A stretch of 64,000 nucleotides of DNA from Maritimibacter dapengensis (GTDB taxonomy: Bacteria > Pseudomonadota > Alphaproteobacteria > Rhodobacterales > Rhodobacteraceae): the NCBI RefSeq assembly GCF_019218265.1, contig NZ_JAHUZE010000005.1, positions 29,165 through 93,164 of the forward strand, written 5' to 3'. The notes under the pieces are model-generated. The model ran no database searches. It saw only the letters and a program-made list of their open reading frames with translations, and had not been told where the DNA came from. This document shows, in pieces, positions 33,003 through 41,446 of this stretch (its first letter is position 1; each line of letters begins with the position of its first letter). Position numbers and translations under genes: made by a program.

Positions 33003-33020
33003 GACATATGGGATCATATC

Positions 33021-33455
33021 ATGTCAAAATCGCACCTCACAGAATTTGGGATATTCCTGCTCCGTATAGCACTCGGTATCATGTTCCTGGCGCACAGCCT
33101 GTTTCTCAAGCTCTTCATTTTCACACTTCCCGGAACGGCGCAGTTCTTCATTTCGATCGGGCTGCCCGGCTGGTTTGCTTATATGGTATTTGCAGTCGAG
33201 GCGATTGCCGGTGCCTTTTTGGTCCTCGGCATACAGGCGCGGTGGGTCGCGTCGGCGACCGTGCCCATCCTGGCCGGAGCGACCTGGGCTCACTCCGGAA
33301 ACGGCTGGATGTTCGGATACGAGAACGGCGGGTGGGAATACCCGGCCTATCTGACGCTGCTTGCCATCGTGCAAGGGCTTCTGGGCGACGGCCGTTTCGC
33401 CCTCAGCCCTTCCTTCGCGCCCGGTAACGTGCAGATGGAGGGAGAGACAACATGA
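33021..33455 (+). CDS. DoxX-family membrane protein, 144 aa
   Basis: A four-helix integral membrane protein of the DoxX/SURF4-like family: FLLRIALGIMFLAHSLFLK (TM1), WFAYMVFAVEAIAGAFLVLG (TM2), WVASATVPILAGATWAH (TM3), and a last helix with LTLLAIVQGLLGDG. DoxX proteins have been linked to thiol redox and oxidative-stress systems. Its stop overlaps the GST start (ATGA), supporting a joint role in detoxification under MarR control. No catalytic residues can be assigned. Confidence 0.82.
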   Translation: MSKSHLTEFGIFLLRIALGIMFLAHSLFLKLFIFTLPGTAQFFISIGLPGWFAYMVFAVEAIAGAFLVLGIQARWVASATVPILAGATWAHSGNGWMFGYENGGWEYPAYLTLLAIVQGLLGDGRFALSPSFAPGNVQMEGETT

Positions 33456-34156
33456 GCCTCCACCTCATTAGCCATGCGGCCTGCCCATATGTGCAGCGCG
33501 CGGCGATCTCGCTCACTGAGAAAGGTGTCACGTTCGAGAGAACTGACATCGATCTTTCGAACAAGCCCGACTGGTTTCTTGCCATATCTCCGCTGGGCAA
33601 GACGCCTGTCCTGGTTGTGGACGGGACGCCGATTTTCGAATCTGCGGTTATCCTCGAATATCTTGAGGATACACAACCCCACGCGCTTCATCCGCACGAC
33701 GCTCTTGATCGCGCCCGCCACCGTGCCTGGATTGAATTTGGATCTGCTGTCTTGAACGACATTGCGGGGTTCTACTCGGCGCCGAACGAGAAAGCGTTGG
33801 AAGAAAAAGTGGCGGCGCTCCGCGCAAAGTTCCTTCGGCTGGACGCGGAGCTTGGGGAGGGACCATGGTTCGATGGCCACCGGTTCAGCCTCGTCGATGT
33901 CGTATTCGGCCCGGTCTTCCGCTATTTCGACGTTTTTGACACCATCGGAGAGTTTGGCGTCTTCACAGGGCTTGCCCGTGTAAGGGCCTGGCGACATGAA
34001 CTGGAGCGTCGGGTTTCTGTGAAGAATGCCGTCAGTGAAGATTACCCGACCCTTCTGCGTGACTTCATCAGACGGCGCAATTCTTACCTGTCCCAGATCA
34101 TGCAGACAGGAGGGCCGAAGAAGACAGTTACACAGGTGCGATCGGCTGACCGCTGA
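33452..34156 (+). CDS. Glutathione S-transferase family protein, 234 aa
   Basis: An N-terminal thioredoxin-like GST domain (LHLISHAACPYVQRAAISL, with CPY as the candidate glutathione-contact motif; LGKTPVLVVDG; ESAVILEYLED, the Glu-Ser GSH-binding pair) is followed by an all-helical C-terminal domain. The CPYVQR start resembles Omega/Lambda-like cysteine-containing GSTs, which act as thiol transferases or dehydroascorbate-type reductases. A basic C-terminal tail extends beyond the usual end. Second gene of the MarR-controlled pair. Confidence 0.85.
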   Translation: MSLHLISHAACPYVQRAAISLTEKGVTFERTDIDLSNKPDWFLAISPLGKTPVLVVDGTPIFESAVILEYLEDTQPHALHPHDALDRARHRAWIEFGSAVLNDIAGFYSAPNEKALEEKVAALRAKFLRLDAELGEGPWFDGHRFSLVDVVFGPVFRYFDVFDTIGEFGVFTGLARVRAWRHELERRVSVKNAVSEDYPTLLRDFIRRRNSYLSQIMQTGGPKKTVTQVRSADR

Positions 34157-34617
34157 TCACTTGATATCGTTTTGTCGGGCCGCAGTACAGAACCGGACGT
34201 TTGAGGTCGCTTGGCGAATGTCCGCTTTGTCCCGCACATCGGATAGTCGCCGACTTTCCCTTGAAGGCCCGCAGCAGCCCCAACCGGCAATTGCCGGCAG
34301 TCCATGCCCGTCCGTGCGATGCGCAGGGTTACTGCTGCCCCCACAGCGAAACCGGGAACAAACCACCGATCGCATTGATGAATGGCTCAGGGATCTACGA
34401 ATCCTCCTGAGCTCAAACACCCGGAAAACCCTAGCCGTGTAGTCCGACAGAGGGCTGCGCATCAATCGCGGGTCAATCTATCCCAGATGGTGGATCACTT
34501 TCAGGGGGTTACTCCAAAGGGCGGGGATAAGAAGCTCGTGGCAACGAGGATAAGAACGCTTTTATCGCTATTGGGGCGAACTGGCGTGGCTGGCTGACGA
34601 TCGGGTCAGAGCGAAAA
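34157..34617. other. 461-bp non-coding region with probable repeat or remnant DNA
   Basis: No gene is supported. It contains a 14-bp palindrome CCGGCAATTGCCGG (34284-34297). The segment around 34195-34340 (AATGTCCGCTTTGTCCCGC and following) looks like a dispersed intergenic sequence I associate with Rhodobacterales genomes, though this is memory only. The end (34540-34610) reads like part of a degraded gene. Both flanking genes point in toward it, so no promoter is needed here. Confidence 0.35.
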
Positions 34618-36138
34618 TTAATCTGCGAGCCGGGCTTCGAGGATATGCCGCTGGATCTTGCCGCTGGTCGATCTGGGAAAATCCTCGAACGCGATGAAGC
34701 GAATTTCGCGTGGTCGCTTATAGCCAGCGAGGCTTTCGCGGCACAAGTTCAGCAGCGCCTCGGCATCCGGCCCGTCATCGTCACAGGCGACAAAGGCCAC
34801 CGGGCTTTCCCCCCATTTCGCGTCGAAGGCCCTTACCACGGCGGCATCGATCACATCGGGATGAGAAAGAAGCACACGTTCGATTTCCGCCGGATAGACG
34901 TTTTCACCTCCGGTCTTGATCAGGTATTTCGCCCGATCCACAAAGTCGACGGTGCCGTCCGCATTGCGCCGGAACAGATCGCCCATGTGGAAAAAGCCGT
35001 TGCGAAAGTCACGGGCATTGGTGTCGTCGGCGTTCCAGTACCCGGAAAACAGCGTCGGACCCCGAAGCGCCATTTCGCCCGGCGTTCCATCGGGGACTTC
35101 GCGGTCGTCGGGATCGACCAGCCGCACCTCGCAAAAGGCGCTGATGCGCTTGGACAGCCGGTCCGGGGTCACACCCGGCGCGATCAGATCGGCGGTTCCC
35201 GGCGGCAGGCCGGTTTCGGTCGCCCCGAAGGAATTCAGATAGGGCGTGTCCAGAAGACCGGTCAGTTCCGCGATCTGATGCGGCGGCACCAGATCAGCCA
35301 TTGCGCCGCAAACCTTGATCCCCTTCAGCGGCAAAGGGTTGGCGTGCCGTTCGTTAATAAAAGCCTCCAGTGCCCCGGGCATCATCACGAACCAGCCGAT
35401 CCTGTGGCGTGACAGCGCCTCGTTGATGACGGCGGGCTGCAGCCCGTCCACCATCACCACGGTCCCACCCCGCAGGATCGTTGCCAGCGCATGATCGGTG
35501 GAGGCCATGTGGAACATCGGCGCCCAGGCGATGAACCCGTCGCCGGGATCCAGCGCCAGCTGGGCCGCAAAAACCATGGATCGGGCGATATGCGCGCGGT
35601 GGCTGATATGCGCCCCCTTGGGCAGGCCCGTGGTCCCCGAGGTATAGAGGATCGTCAGACCGGCCTCGGGGTCGTCAACCATGGTTCCGGTGCGCGGGTC
35701 CGGCTCGACCCCGGCAATGGCCGTTTCCAGGTCTGGCCCGACGGTTAGACAGGGTGTCGACGCGACGGCGCGGTAAGCTTCTGAAAGTTCCGGTTCGACA
35801 ACCGCGAGAACCGGCTCGACCAGATCGATGCAGTGCCGCAGTTCATCGGGGGCAAGCCGCCAGTTCAGACAGGCGACGATCGCGCCGATTCCCGCTGCTG
35901 CAAGTTCGACCTCCAGGTATTCTGAGCGGTTATGCGACAGGATCGCGATCCTGTCTCCGGGCGCCACGCCTCGTGCCAGAAAGACAGCCGCCAGACGATC
36001 GACCCGCTCCAGCAGTTCTGCATAGGTCAGTTTCCTGCTGCCGTCCTCGATGGCGAGGGCGCGGGCGCAGTCATGTGCGCGGGTTCGAAAGATCGAATAC
36101 AGATCAGCGCGCCCCGCGCGGATGACGCCGGTCAGCAT
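34618..36138 (-). CDS. AMP-forming acyl-CoA synthetase, 506 aa
   Basis: A class I adenylate-forming CoA ligase of medium length: LTILYTSGTTGLPKGAHISH (P-loop), NSFGATETG (A5), MGDLFRRNADGTVDFVDRAK (A7-A8), GGENVYPAEIERVL, and the C-terminal DFPRSTSGKIQR with the catalytic Lys. The pattern matches medium-chain/aromatic or cyclohexanecarboxylate-type CoA ligases rather than acetyl-CoA synthetase. It is cotranscribed (26-bp gap) with the FadH-like reductase and shares the divergent operator at 38236 with the BadJ/BadK-like operon, so it may activate the substrate that operon degrades. Confidence 0.85.
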   Translation of the reverse strand: MLTGVIRAGRADLYSIFRTRAHDCARALAIEDGSRKLTYAELLERVDRLAAVFLARGVAPGDRIAILSHNRSEYLEVELAAAGIGAIVACLNWRLAPDELRHCIDLVEPVLAVVEPELSEAYRAVASTPCLTVGPDLETAIAGVEPDPRTGTMVDDPEAGLTILYTSGTTGLPKGAHISHRAHIARSMVFAAQLALDPGDGFIAWAPMFHMASTDHALATILRGGTVVMVDGLQPAVINEALSRHRIGWFVMMPGALEAFINERHANPLPLKGIKVCGAMADLVPPHQIAELTGLLDTPYLNSFGATETGLPPGTADLIAPGVTPDRLSKRISAFCEVRLVDPDDREVPDGTPGEMALRGPTLFSGYWNADDTNARDFRNGFFHMGDLFRRNADGTVDFVDRAKYLIKTGGENVYPAEIERVLLSHPDVIDAAVVRAFDAKWGESPVAFVACDDDGPDAEALLNLCRESLAGYKRPREIRFIAFEDFPRSTSGKIQRHILEARLAD

Positions 36139-36164
36139 AGTTTCCCCCTTGCCCGAGCCTCGGT

Positions 36165-38198
36165 TCAGAGATCCTGCGCCAGGCGCACGCCCTCATCAAT
36201 GGCGCGCAGCGCATCCAGTTCGGCGGCCTCCTTTGCCCCGCCGATCATCGTAACCAGGACGCCGCGCGCTACAACCTCTTTGGCCAGGGCCCGTTCCGGT
36301 TCCTGACCGGTGCACAGCACAATTGTATCGGCTGCGATGACCGTCGGGTTTCCGTCCGCGACGATGTGCAGCCCCGCATCGTCGATATGTTCATAGGTCA
36401 CCCCGCCCATTGCCTCGACCCCATGTTTGCGCAGCGCGTTGCGCAGGATCCACCCTGTCGAAACACCAAGCCCCGCGCCCGGTTTAGCGGTCTTGCGCTG
36501 CAGCATGACGACCTTGCGGCGCGACGGCTTCGGTGCCAGAGGGTCGCCCGCCAGGGCACCCGAGGAGACAAATTCGGGGTCCACTCCCCAGGTTTCGCAA
36601 AAGACGTCGGAATTCGCGGTCTCGGCGGGTTTGGTCACTAGGAACTCGGCCACATCATGACCGATGCCCCCCGCCCCCATCACCACGACACGGTCGCCCG
36701 CCTCGCGGTCACCGGACAGAATTTCGGCGTAGGTCGCGACGCTGGGATGGTCGATACCCGGCAGGTCGGGAATGCGCGGCGTGACCCCGGTGGCGATGAC
36801 CACATGGTCAAATCCCTCAAGATCGCTCGCCTCTGCCCGCTGTCCCAGACGCTGCGTGACCCCGTGTTTCTGCATCTGACCGGCATAATACCGCAGGGTT
36901 TCGTCGAATTCGTCCTTGCCTGGTGCGGCGCGGGCCAGATTCAGCTGACCGCCCAATTTGTCCTGCGCTTCGAACAGGGTGACATCGTGGCCCAGCCGTG
37001 CCGCCTCGGCGGCTGTGGCCATGCCCGCGGCACCACCGCCAACGACGGCCACTTTCTTTGGCGTGTCGGTTGGCGTATCCCGGAATTCCGTTTCACGCCC
37101 GGCCCTTGGATTGACCAGACATCCGACCGGCCGGTCCGAAAAAATGAAATCCAGGCAGGCCTGGTTGCAGGCAATGCAGGTGTTGATCTCGTCTGCGCGG
37201 CCCTCGCGCGTCTTTTTCACGAAATGCGGATCGGCCAGAAACGGGCGCGCCATCGAGATCATGTCCGCATCGCCAGAGGCAAGTATGTCTTCTGCAAGCT
37301 GGGGTGTGTTGATCCGGTTCGAGGCGACTACCGGGATCGACACCGCCGCTTTGACGTTGGCTGCCGCCTTGCGCCAGGCACCGCGCGGCACCGGGTAGGC
37401 GATCGTCGGCACGCGGGCCTCATGCCAGCCGATGCCGGTGTTCAGGATATCCGCACCCGCAGCCTCGATCTTGCGGGCCAGTGCGGCAATTTCATCGGCG
37501 GGCGCGCCGCCCTCGACCAGATCGGCCGCCGAAATCCGGTAGATGACCAGAAAGTCGGGGCCGCAACGTTCGCGCACCGCGCGCACGATATCGACCGGGA
37601 ATCGGTGGCGGTTCGCGGCGCTGCCGCCCCAGTCGTCTTGGCGCTTGTTGGTGTGGGTGACGGTGAATTCGTTGATCAGGTATCCCTCGGACCCCATGAT
37701 CTCGACGCCATCAAAGCCTGCGGCCAGCGCATTGGCGGCCGCCACGGCAAAATCCTCGATGGTACGGAGAATGTCGGCTTCGGTCATTTCACGCGGGATG
37801 AAACGGTTGATCGGGGCGCGGATCGGCGACGGGGCCACACACCCTTCGATCTTGGCATAGCGCCCGGCGTGGAGGAGTTGCGCGCAGATCAGGCTGCCTT
37901 CGGCCTGCACCGCCTCGCAGATCGGGCGCAGGTCAAGCGCTTCTTCCGGGTCATCGATTCTCGGACCTTCTGGATCGAATATGCCCTCGGCATTGGGCGA
38001 AAACCCGCCGGTGACCAGAATCGCCGCCTCCCCCCGCGCCCGCTCAGAGTAAAAAGCGATCTGTTTAGCTATGCCGTCAGGCTCGGTTTCCAACCGCGTG
38101 TGCATCGACCCCATGATGACACGATTTCGCAATGTATGCTGGCCTGCGCGGATGGGCGAGAGCATGGTTTCAAAGCTTCCATCTGGTCTATTTTTCAC
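36165..38198 (-). CDS. FadH/old-yellow-enzyme-type 2,4-dienoyl-CoA reductase-like flavoprotein, 677 aa
   Basis: Three parts in order. An FMN TIM barrel (about residues 12-340) with RNRVIMGSMHTRLE, HAGRYA and DMISMARPFLADP. An iron-sulfur site CIACNQAC plus a Cys 11 residues on (VGCLVNP), the 4Fe-4S arrangement of FadH. FAD and NAD(P) domains (VAVVGGGAAGMATAAEAARLG; VMGAGGIGHDVAEFL). It reduces conjugated dienoyl-CoA or a related enone, useful for unsaturated isoprenoid chains. GTG at 38198 is chosen: GGAGGAG lies seven bases upstream, and a longer frame would run through operator site 6. Confidence 0.87.
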   Translation of the reverse strand: MKNRPDGSFETMLSPIRAGQHTLRNRVIMGSMHTRLETEPDGIAKQIAFYSERARGEAAILVTGGFSPNAEGIFDPEGPRIDDPEEALDLRPICEAVQAEGSLICAQLLHAGRYAKIEGCVAPSPIRAPINRFIPREMTEADILRTIEDFAVAAANALAAGFDGVEIMGSEGYLINEFTVTHTNKRQDDWGGSAANRHRFPVDIVRAVRERCGPDFLVIYRISAADLVEGGAPADEIAALARKIEAAGADILNTGIGWHEARVPTIAYPVPRGAWRKAAANVKAAVSIPVVASNRINTPQLAEDILASGDADMISMARPFLADPHFVKKTREGRADEINTCIACNQACLDFIFSDRPVGCLVNPRAGRETEFRDTPTDTPKKVAVVGGGAAGMATAAEAARLGHDVTLFEAQDKLGGQLNLARAAPGKDEFDETLRYYAGQMQKHGVTQRLGQRAEASDLEGFDHVVIATGVTPRIPDLPGIDHPSVATYAEILSGDREAGDRVVVMGAGGIGHDVAEFLVTKPAETANSDVFCETWGVDPEFVSSGALAGDPLAPKPSRRKVVMLQRKTAKPGAGLGVSTGWILRNALRKHGVEAMGGVTYEHIDDAGLHIVADGNPTVIAADTIVLCTGQEPERALAKEVVARGVLVTMIGGAKEAAELDALRAIDEGVRLAQDL

Positions 38199-38235
38199 TT
38201 TGGTTCTCCTCCTCAAAACTGCACTTGATATACAT

Positions 38236-38251
38236 TCTAACATTTGTTAGA
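38236..38251. promoter_or_regulatory. Operator site 6, divergent FadH-like / 11-gene operon promoter
   Basis: TCTAACATTTGTTAGA: perfect 7-2-7 palindrome between TTGATA (38225) and TAGATT (38248), spaced 17 nt on the plus strand. It is 40 bp before the dehydrogenase ATG and 37 bp before the FadH-like GTG. Confidence 0.8.
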
Positions 38252-38291
38252 TTTTTGGAAAGAAGATTTTCGCTCACGAGGAGGAGCACCG

Positions 38292-39473
38292 ATGCAATTC
38301 CAGCCTACAGACGATCAGAAGGCGTTTCGCGAGACCGCAAAGCGCTTCGCAACTGAAAGGCTTTCGCCCACATATCAAGAACGCGCCAGCGGCCATACAT
38401 TCGACCGTGCGCTGATCAAGGAGATGGGCGCACTGGGGCTGATCGGGGCCGATCTGCCCGAGGAATTCGGGGGTCTCGGCGAAAGCTCTGTCACGTCAGG
38501 GCTGATCGTCGAAGAGATCGCCTATGCCGATTTCAACGCAAGTTACGTGCAGCTTCTGGGCTCTCTCATGGGCGGAATGGTTGCCAAACATGCCTCCAAG
38601 GACATCGCGTCGGAATGGGTGCCCAAGGTTGTTTCGGGTGATGCGGTCATTGGCCTGGGCCTGACAGAGCCGCGCGGCGGTTCGGATGCGGCGAACCTGA
38701 TTCTGAGGGCCGAGAAATCCGGCAACGGCTGGCGGCTGAACGGTGAAAAGACATCCATGAGTTTTGCCAGTCAGGCGGATGCGGCGGTCGTCTTTGCCCG
38801 TACCGGCGATCCTGACGGCGGCTCACGCGGGGTCAGCGCCTTTTTCGTCGATCTGAACCAGGAAGGCATCAAGCGCACCCATTTTGACGACATCGGCACC
38901 AAGCCTGTCGGGCGCGGCTCGGTTTTCTTTGACGATGTTTTCGTGCCGGCTGAAAACATGATGGCGGAACAGGACCGTGCCTTTGGCACGATCATGGCGG
39001 GCTTCGACTATTCCCGCGCACTGATCGGGCTGGAGTGCCTGGGGGCCGCGCAAGCGTCGGTGGATGAAACCTGGGCCTACGTTCAGGAGCGCGAGGCATT
39101 CGGAGCCCCGATCGTGCAGTATCAGGGTGTCAGCTTTCCCTTGGCCGAGGCCGAGACCCAACTGACCATGATGCGCCAGCTTTGCTATTACACGCTGGAC
39201 CTGCGCGACCGTGGCCTGCCCCACACCTCTCAGGCCGCCATGTGCAAATGGTACCTGCCCAAAACCGCCTGCGAGATCCTGCACCAGTGCCTGATCCTGC
39301 ACGGACATTACGGCTACACCACCGACCTGCCCCACCACCAGCGCTACAACGATGTGCTCGGCTTGCAGATCGGTGACGGCACCGCGCAGATCCAGAAGCT
39401 GGTGATCGCCCGCGAGAAGGTCGGTCGCATGGCGCTGCAGTATGACAAGAAGGCGAAGGGAGCCTCGAAATGA
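38292..39473 (+). CDS. Acyl-CoA dehydrogenase resembling cyclohexanecarboxyl-CoA dehydrogenase (BadJ/AliB-like), 393 aa
   Basis: An acyl-CoA dehydrogenase with LTEPRGGSDAANL, NGEKTSMSF and HQCLILHGHYGYTTDLPHHQR. The last motif is characteristic of the BadJ/AliB group (from memory) and differs from the HGGxGYM of ordinary members. The C-terminal catalytic position reads QIGDGTAQIQK: Asp stands where MCAD has the catalytic Glu, and the isovaleryl-type Glu is absent (GFDYSRAL). ATG at 38292 follows GAGGAGG by seven bases. First gene of an operon extending to 51161. The substrate is inferred to be a cyclic carboxyl-CoA. Confidence 0.83.
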   Translation: MQFQPTDDQKAFRETAKRFATERLSPTYQERASGHTFDRALIKEMGALGLIGADLPEEFGGLGESSVTSGLIVEEIAYADFNASYVQLLGSLMGGMVAKHASKDIASEWVPKVVSGDAVIGLGLTEPRGGSDAANLILRAEKSGNGWRLNGEKTSMSFASQADAAVVFARTGDPDGGSRGVSAFFVDLNQEGIKRTHFDDIGTKPVGRGSVFFDDVFVPAENMMAEQDRAFGTIMAGFDYSRALIGLECLGAAQASVDETWAYVQEREAFGAPIVQYQGVSFPLAEAETQLTMMRQLCYYTLDLRDRGLPHTSQAAMCKWYLPKTACEILHQCLILHGHYGYTTDLPHHQRYNDVLGLQIGDGTAQIQKLVIAREKVGRMALQYDKKAKGASK

Positions 39474-40249
39474 GCGACCCCATCCTCGTCACTTCCGAGG
39501 GCAACACCGGCATCATCGAACTGGCCCGCCCCGAGAAATTCAATTGCCTGTCACTTGAGGTGCATGAGCGTATTTCTGTCGCGCGTGCGGAATTCGAGGC
39601 GAACCCCGCTATTCGGGCGATCCTCATCCGGGCGCAGGGCAAGCACTTTTGCACCGGTGCCGATCTGGTGGAAGTGAAAGGTAAATTGAACGATCCCGCC
39701 GCGCTGGACCATTTCATCGCCTTTGGCATGAAAAACCTGCGTGCGCTCGAAACCTCCTCCCTCCCTGTCGTAGTCGCAGTGCAGGGGTTGTGTCTGGCCG
39801 GCGGGATCGAACTGATGCTGGCCTGCGACGTGTGCTTTGCGGCCGAAAGCGCCCAGTTTGGCGATCAGCATGCGCAATTCGGGCTGATTCCCGGTTGGGG
39901 TGGCTCGCAGCGGCTGACGCGGTTGATGGGGCAGCGCCGGGCGCTCGACCTGATGTTCTCGGCCCGCTGGCTCAAGTCGGACGAGGCCAAAGAGGCCGGC
40001 CTGGTCAACTACATCGTGCCGGATGCGGACCTGCACAAGATCTCGCTGGAATACTGCCAGAAGATCGCCACCCGCTCGCGTCCCGGCATCGCCGAGATGA
40101 AGCGGTTGGCGCGCGAAGGTGCGGACCTTGGTATCGACCAGCAGATGCGGCTTGAGCGCGATGCCGCGGTGCGTGCACTGCCCAGCGATGACGTGGCCGA
40201 GGGCCTCGACGCATTCGAGAACCGGCGCGCCCCCGAATTCAAGGCCTGA
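39470..40249 (+). CDS. Enoyl-CoA hydratase (BadK-like), 259 aa
   Basis: A crotonase-fold protein with HFCTGADLVEVKG and LCLAGGIELMLACD, which retains the first catalytic Glu. The second region reads FGDQHAQFGLIPGWGGSQRL, where the usual Glu is not conserved. This resembles BadK/PaaF-like hydratases acting after a ring-dehydrogenating step. Start overlaps the previous stop (ATGA), so it is coupled to the BadJ-like enzyme. With the BadH-like dehydrogenase at 26.8 kb, the set would convert a cyclohexanecarboxyl-CoA-type ring to its 2-keto derivative. Confidence 0.84.
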   Translation: MSDPILVTSEGNTGIIELARPEKFNCLSLEVHERISVARAEFEANPAIRAILIRAQGKHFCTGADLVEVKGKLNDPAALDHFIAFGMKNLRALETSSLPVVVAVQGLCLAGGIELMLACDVCFAAESAQFGDQHAQFGLIPGWGGSQRLTRLMGQRRALDLMFSARWLKSDEAKEAGLVNYIVPDADLHKISLEYCQKIATRSRPGIAEMKRLAREGADLGIDQQMRLERDAAVRALPSDDVAEGLDAFENRRAPEFKA

Positions 40250-40258
40250 GGACGAAAC

Positions 40259-41419
40259 ATGGATTTCATTTTGAACGACGAACAACGCCAGATTTACGAG
40301 TATGGCGGCCAGCTGGCGCAGAAATACGACAATGCGTATTGGCTGGACCACGCGCGCAGGCATGAGTTCCCGCACGAGATGTTCAAGCAGATTGCCGATG
40401 ACGGTTTCCTGGGCATCATGGTGCCCGAGGAATTCGGCGGCGCGGGCCTTGGTATGACTGAAATGGCCCTGTTCATGGAGGGCACCGCCAATCACGGCAT
40501 TCCGCTTTTGATGATGGTGGTCGGGCCGACCATGTCGCTGGCCCATATCGCCAGCCACGGGAGCGAGTTCCACAAGAAAGAACTGCTGCCGGCCGCCTGC
40601 CGCGGTGATATCCAGTTCTGTTTCGCGATCACCGAACCGGGGGCCGGGTCGAACACGATGAAGGCCACTACGCTGGCCAAGCGTCGAGGCAACCGGTTCA
40701 GCCTGTCGGGCGAAAAGACCTTCATCACCGGGGCCGAAGTGGCCGACTACTGCCTCGTGGTGGCGCGGACCAAACCGCATACCGAGGTCAGCCGCAAGAC
40801 CGACGGCTTTACCCTGTTCGCCGTGGATCTGAAGAAAAAAGGCGTCCACAAGCAGCGGGTGAAGATCTCGATCCCCCTGCCCGAGGAGCAGTGGACACTG
40901 TTCTTCGACGATGTGGATCTCGGCCCCGAGGATGTGGTCGGCGAGGTGGACGAAGGGTTCTCGATCCTGTTCGACAGCCTCAACCCCGAGCGTATTATCC
41001 TGGCCGCCTTGTGCTGCGGCATCGGCCGGTTCGCCCTGAACAAGGGCGTGGCCTATGCCTCCGAGCGCAATGTGTTCGGCCAACCCATCGGTGCGCACCA
41101 GGGCGTGCAGCATCCGATGGCCAAGGCGCATACGGCAGTCGAAATGGCCAGTCTGATGACCCGGCGCGCGGCATGGGAGTTCGACAACAAGCTGCCTGCC
41201 GGTGCGTCGTCGAACATGGCGAAATATGCCGCCGCCGAAGCCGGGATCGAAGCGGTCGACGCGGCGCTTCAGGCGCATGGTGGATCGGGCTTTACCGAAG
41301 ATACGGGACTTTACGAAATGTACCCGCTGGTCCGCCTGCTGCGCACAGCGCCGGTGAACCGCGAACTGTGCCTGAGCTTTATCGGCGAAAAGGTCATGGG
41401 CCTGCCACGATCCTATTGA
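40259..41419 (+). CDS. Acyl-CoA dehydrogenase, 386 aa
   Basis: A full-length acyl-CoA dehydrogenase: VPEEFGGAGLGMTEM, AITEPGAGSNTMKA, EKTFITGAEVADY, FFDDVDLGPEDVVGEVDEGF and AHGGSGFTEDTGLYEMYPL. The likely catalytic Glu lies in LNPERIILA (LCAD/isovaleryl position), and the C-terminus (NRELCLSFIGEKVMGLPRSY) lacks the EGT motif. The same ending recurs in the dehydrogenase at 49148-50311, so these two are a paralogous pair inside one operon. Substrate unknown; it could dehydrogenate ring-opened or branched dicarboxylyl-CoA intermediates. Confidence 0.87.
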   Translation: MDFILNDEQRQIYEYGGQLAQKYDNAYWLDHARRHEFPHEMFKQIADDGFLGIMVPEEFGGAGLGMTEMALFMEGTANHGIPLLMMVVGPTMSLAHIASHGSEFHKKELLPAACRGDIQFCFAITEPGAGSNTMKATTLAKRRGNRFSLSGEKTFITGAEVADYCLVVARTKPHTEVSRKTDGFTLFAVDLKKKGVHKQRVKISIPLPEEQWTLFFDDVDLGPEDVVGEVDEGFSILFDSLNPERIILAALCCGIGRFALNKGVAYASERNVFGQPIGAHQGVQHPMAKAHTAVEMASLMTRRAAWEFDNKLPAGASSNMAKYAAAEAGIEAVDAALQAHGGSGFTEDTGLYEMYPLVRLLRTAPVNRELCLSFIGEKVMGLPRSY

Positions 41420-41446
41420 TCGCCACGGCTAGGAACGGAGAACGAC

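Noticed and set aside
34284..34297. CCGGCAATTGCCGG palindrome as a regulatory site
   Set aside because: It lies in a region between convergent genes with no promoter to control, and is likely part of a repeat or chance.
34157..34617. Possible transposase remnant in the 461-bp gap
   Set aside because: Short frames give no recognisable motif. The resemblance to a dispersed Rhodobacterales repeat is memory only.
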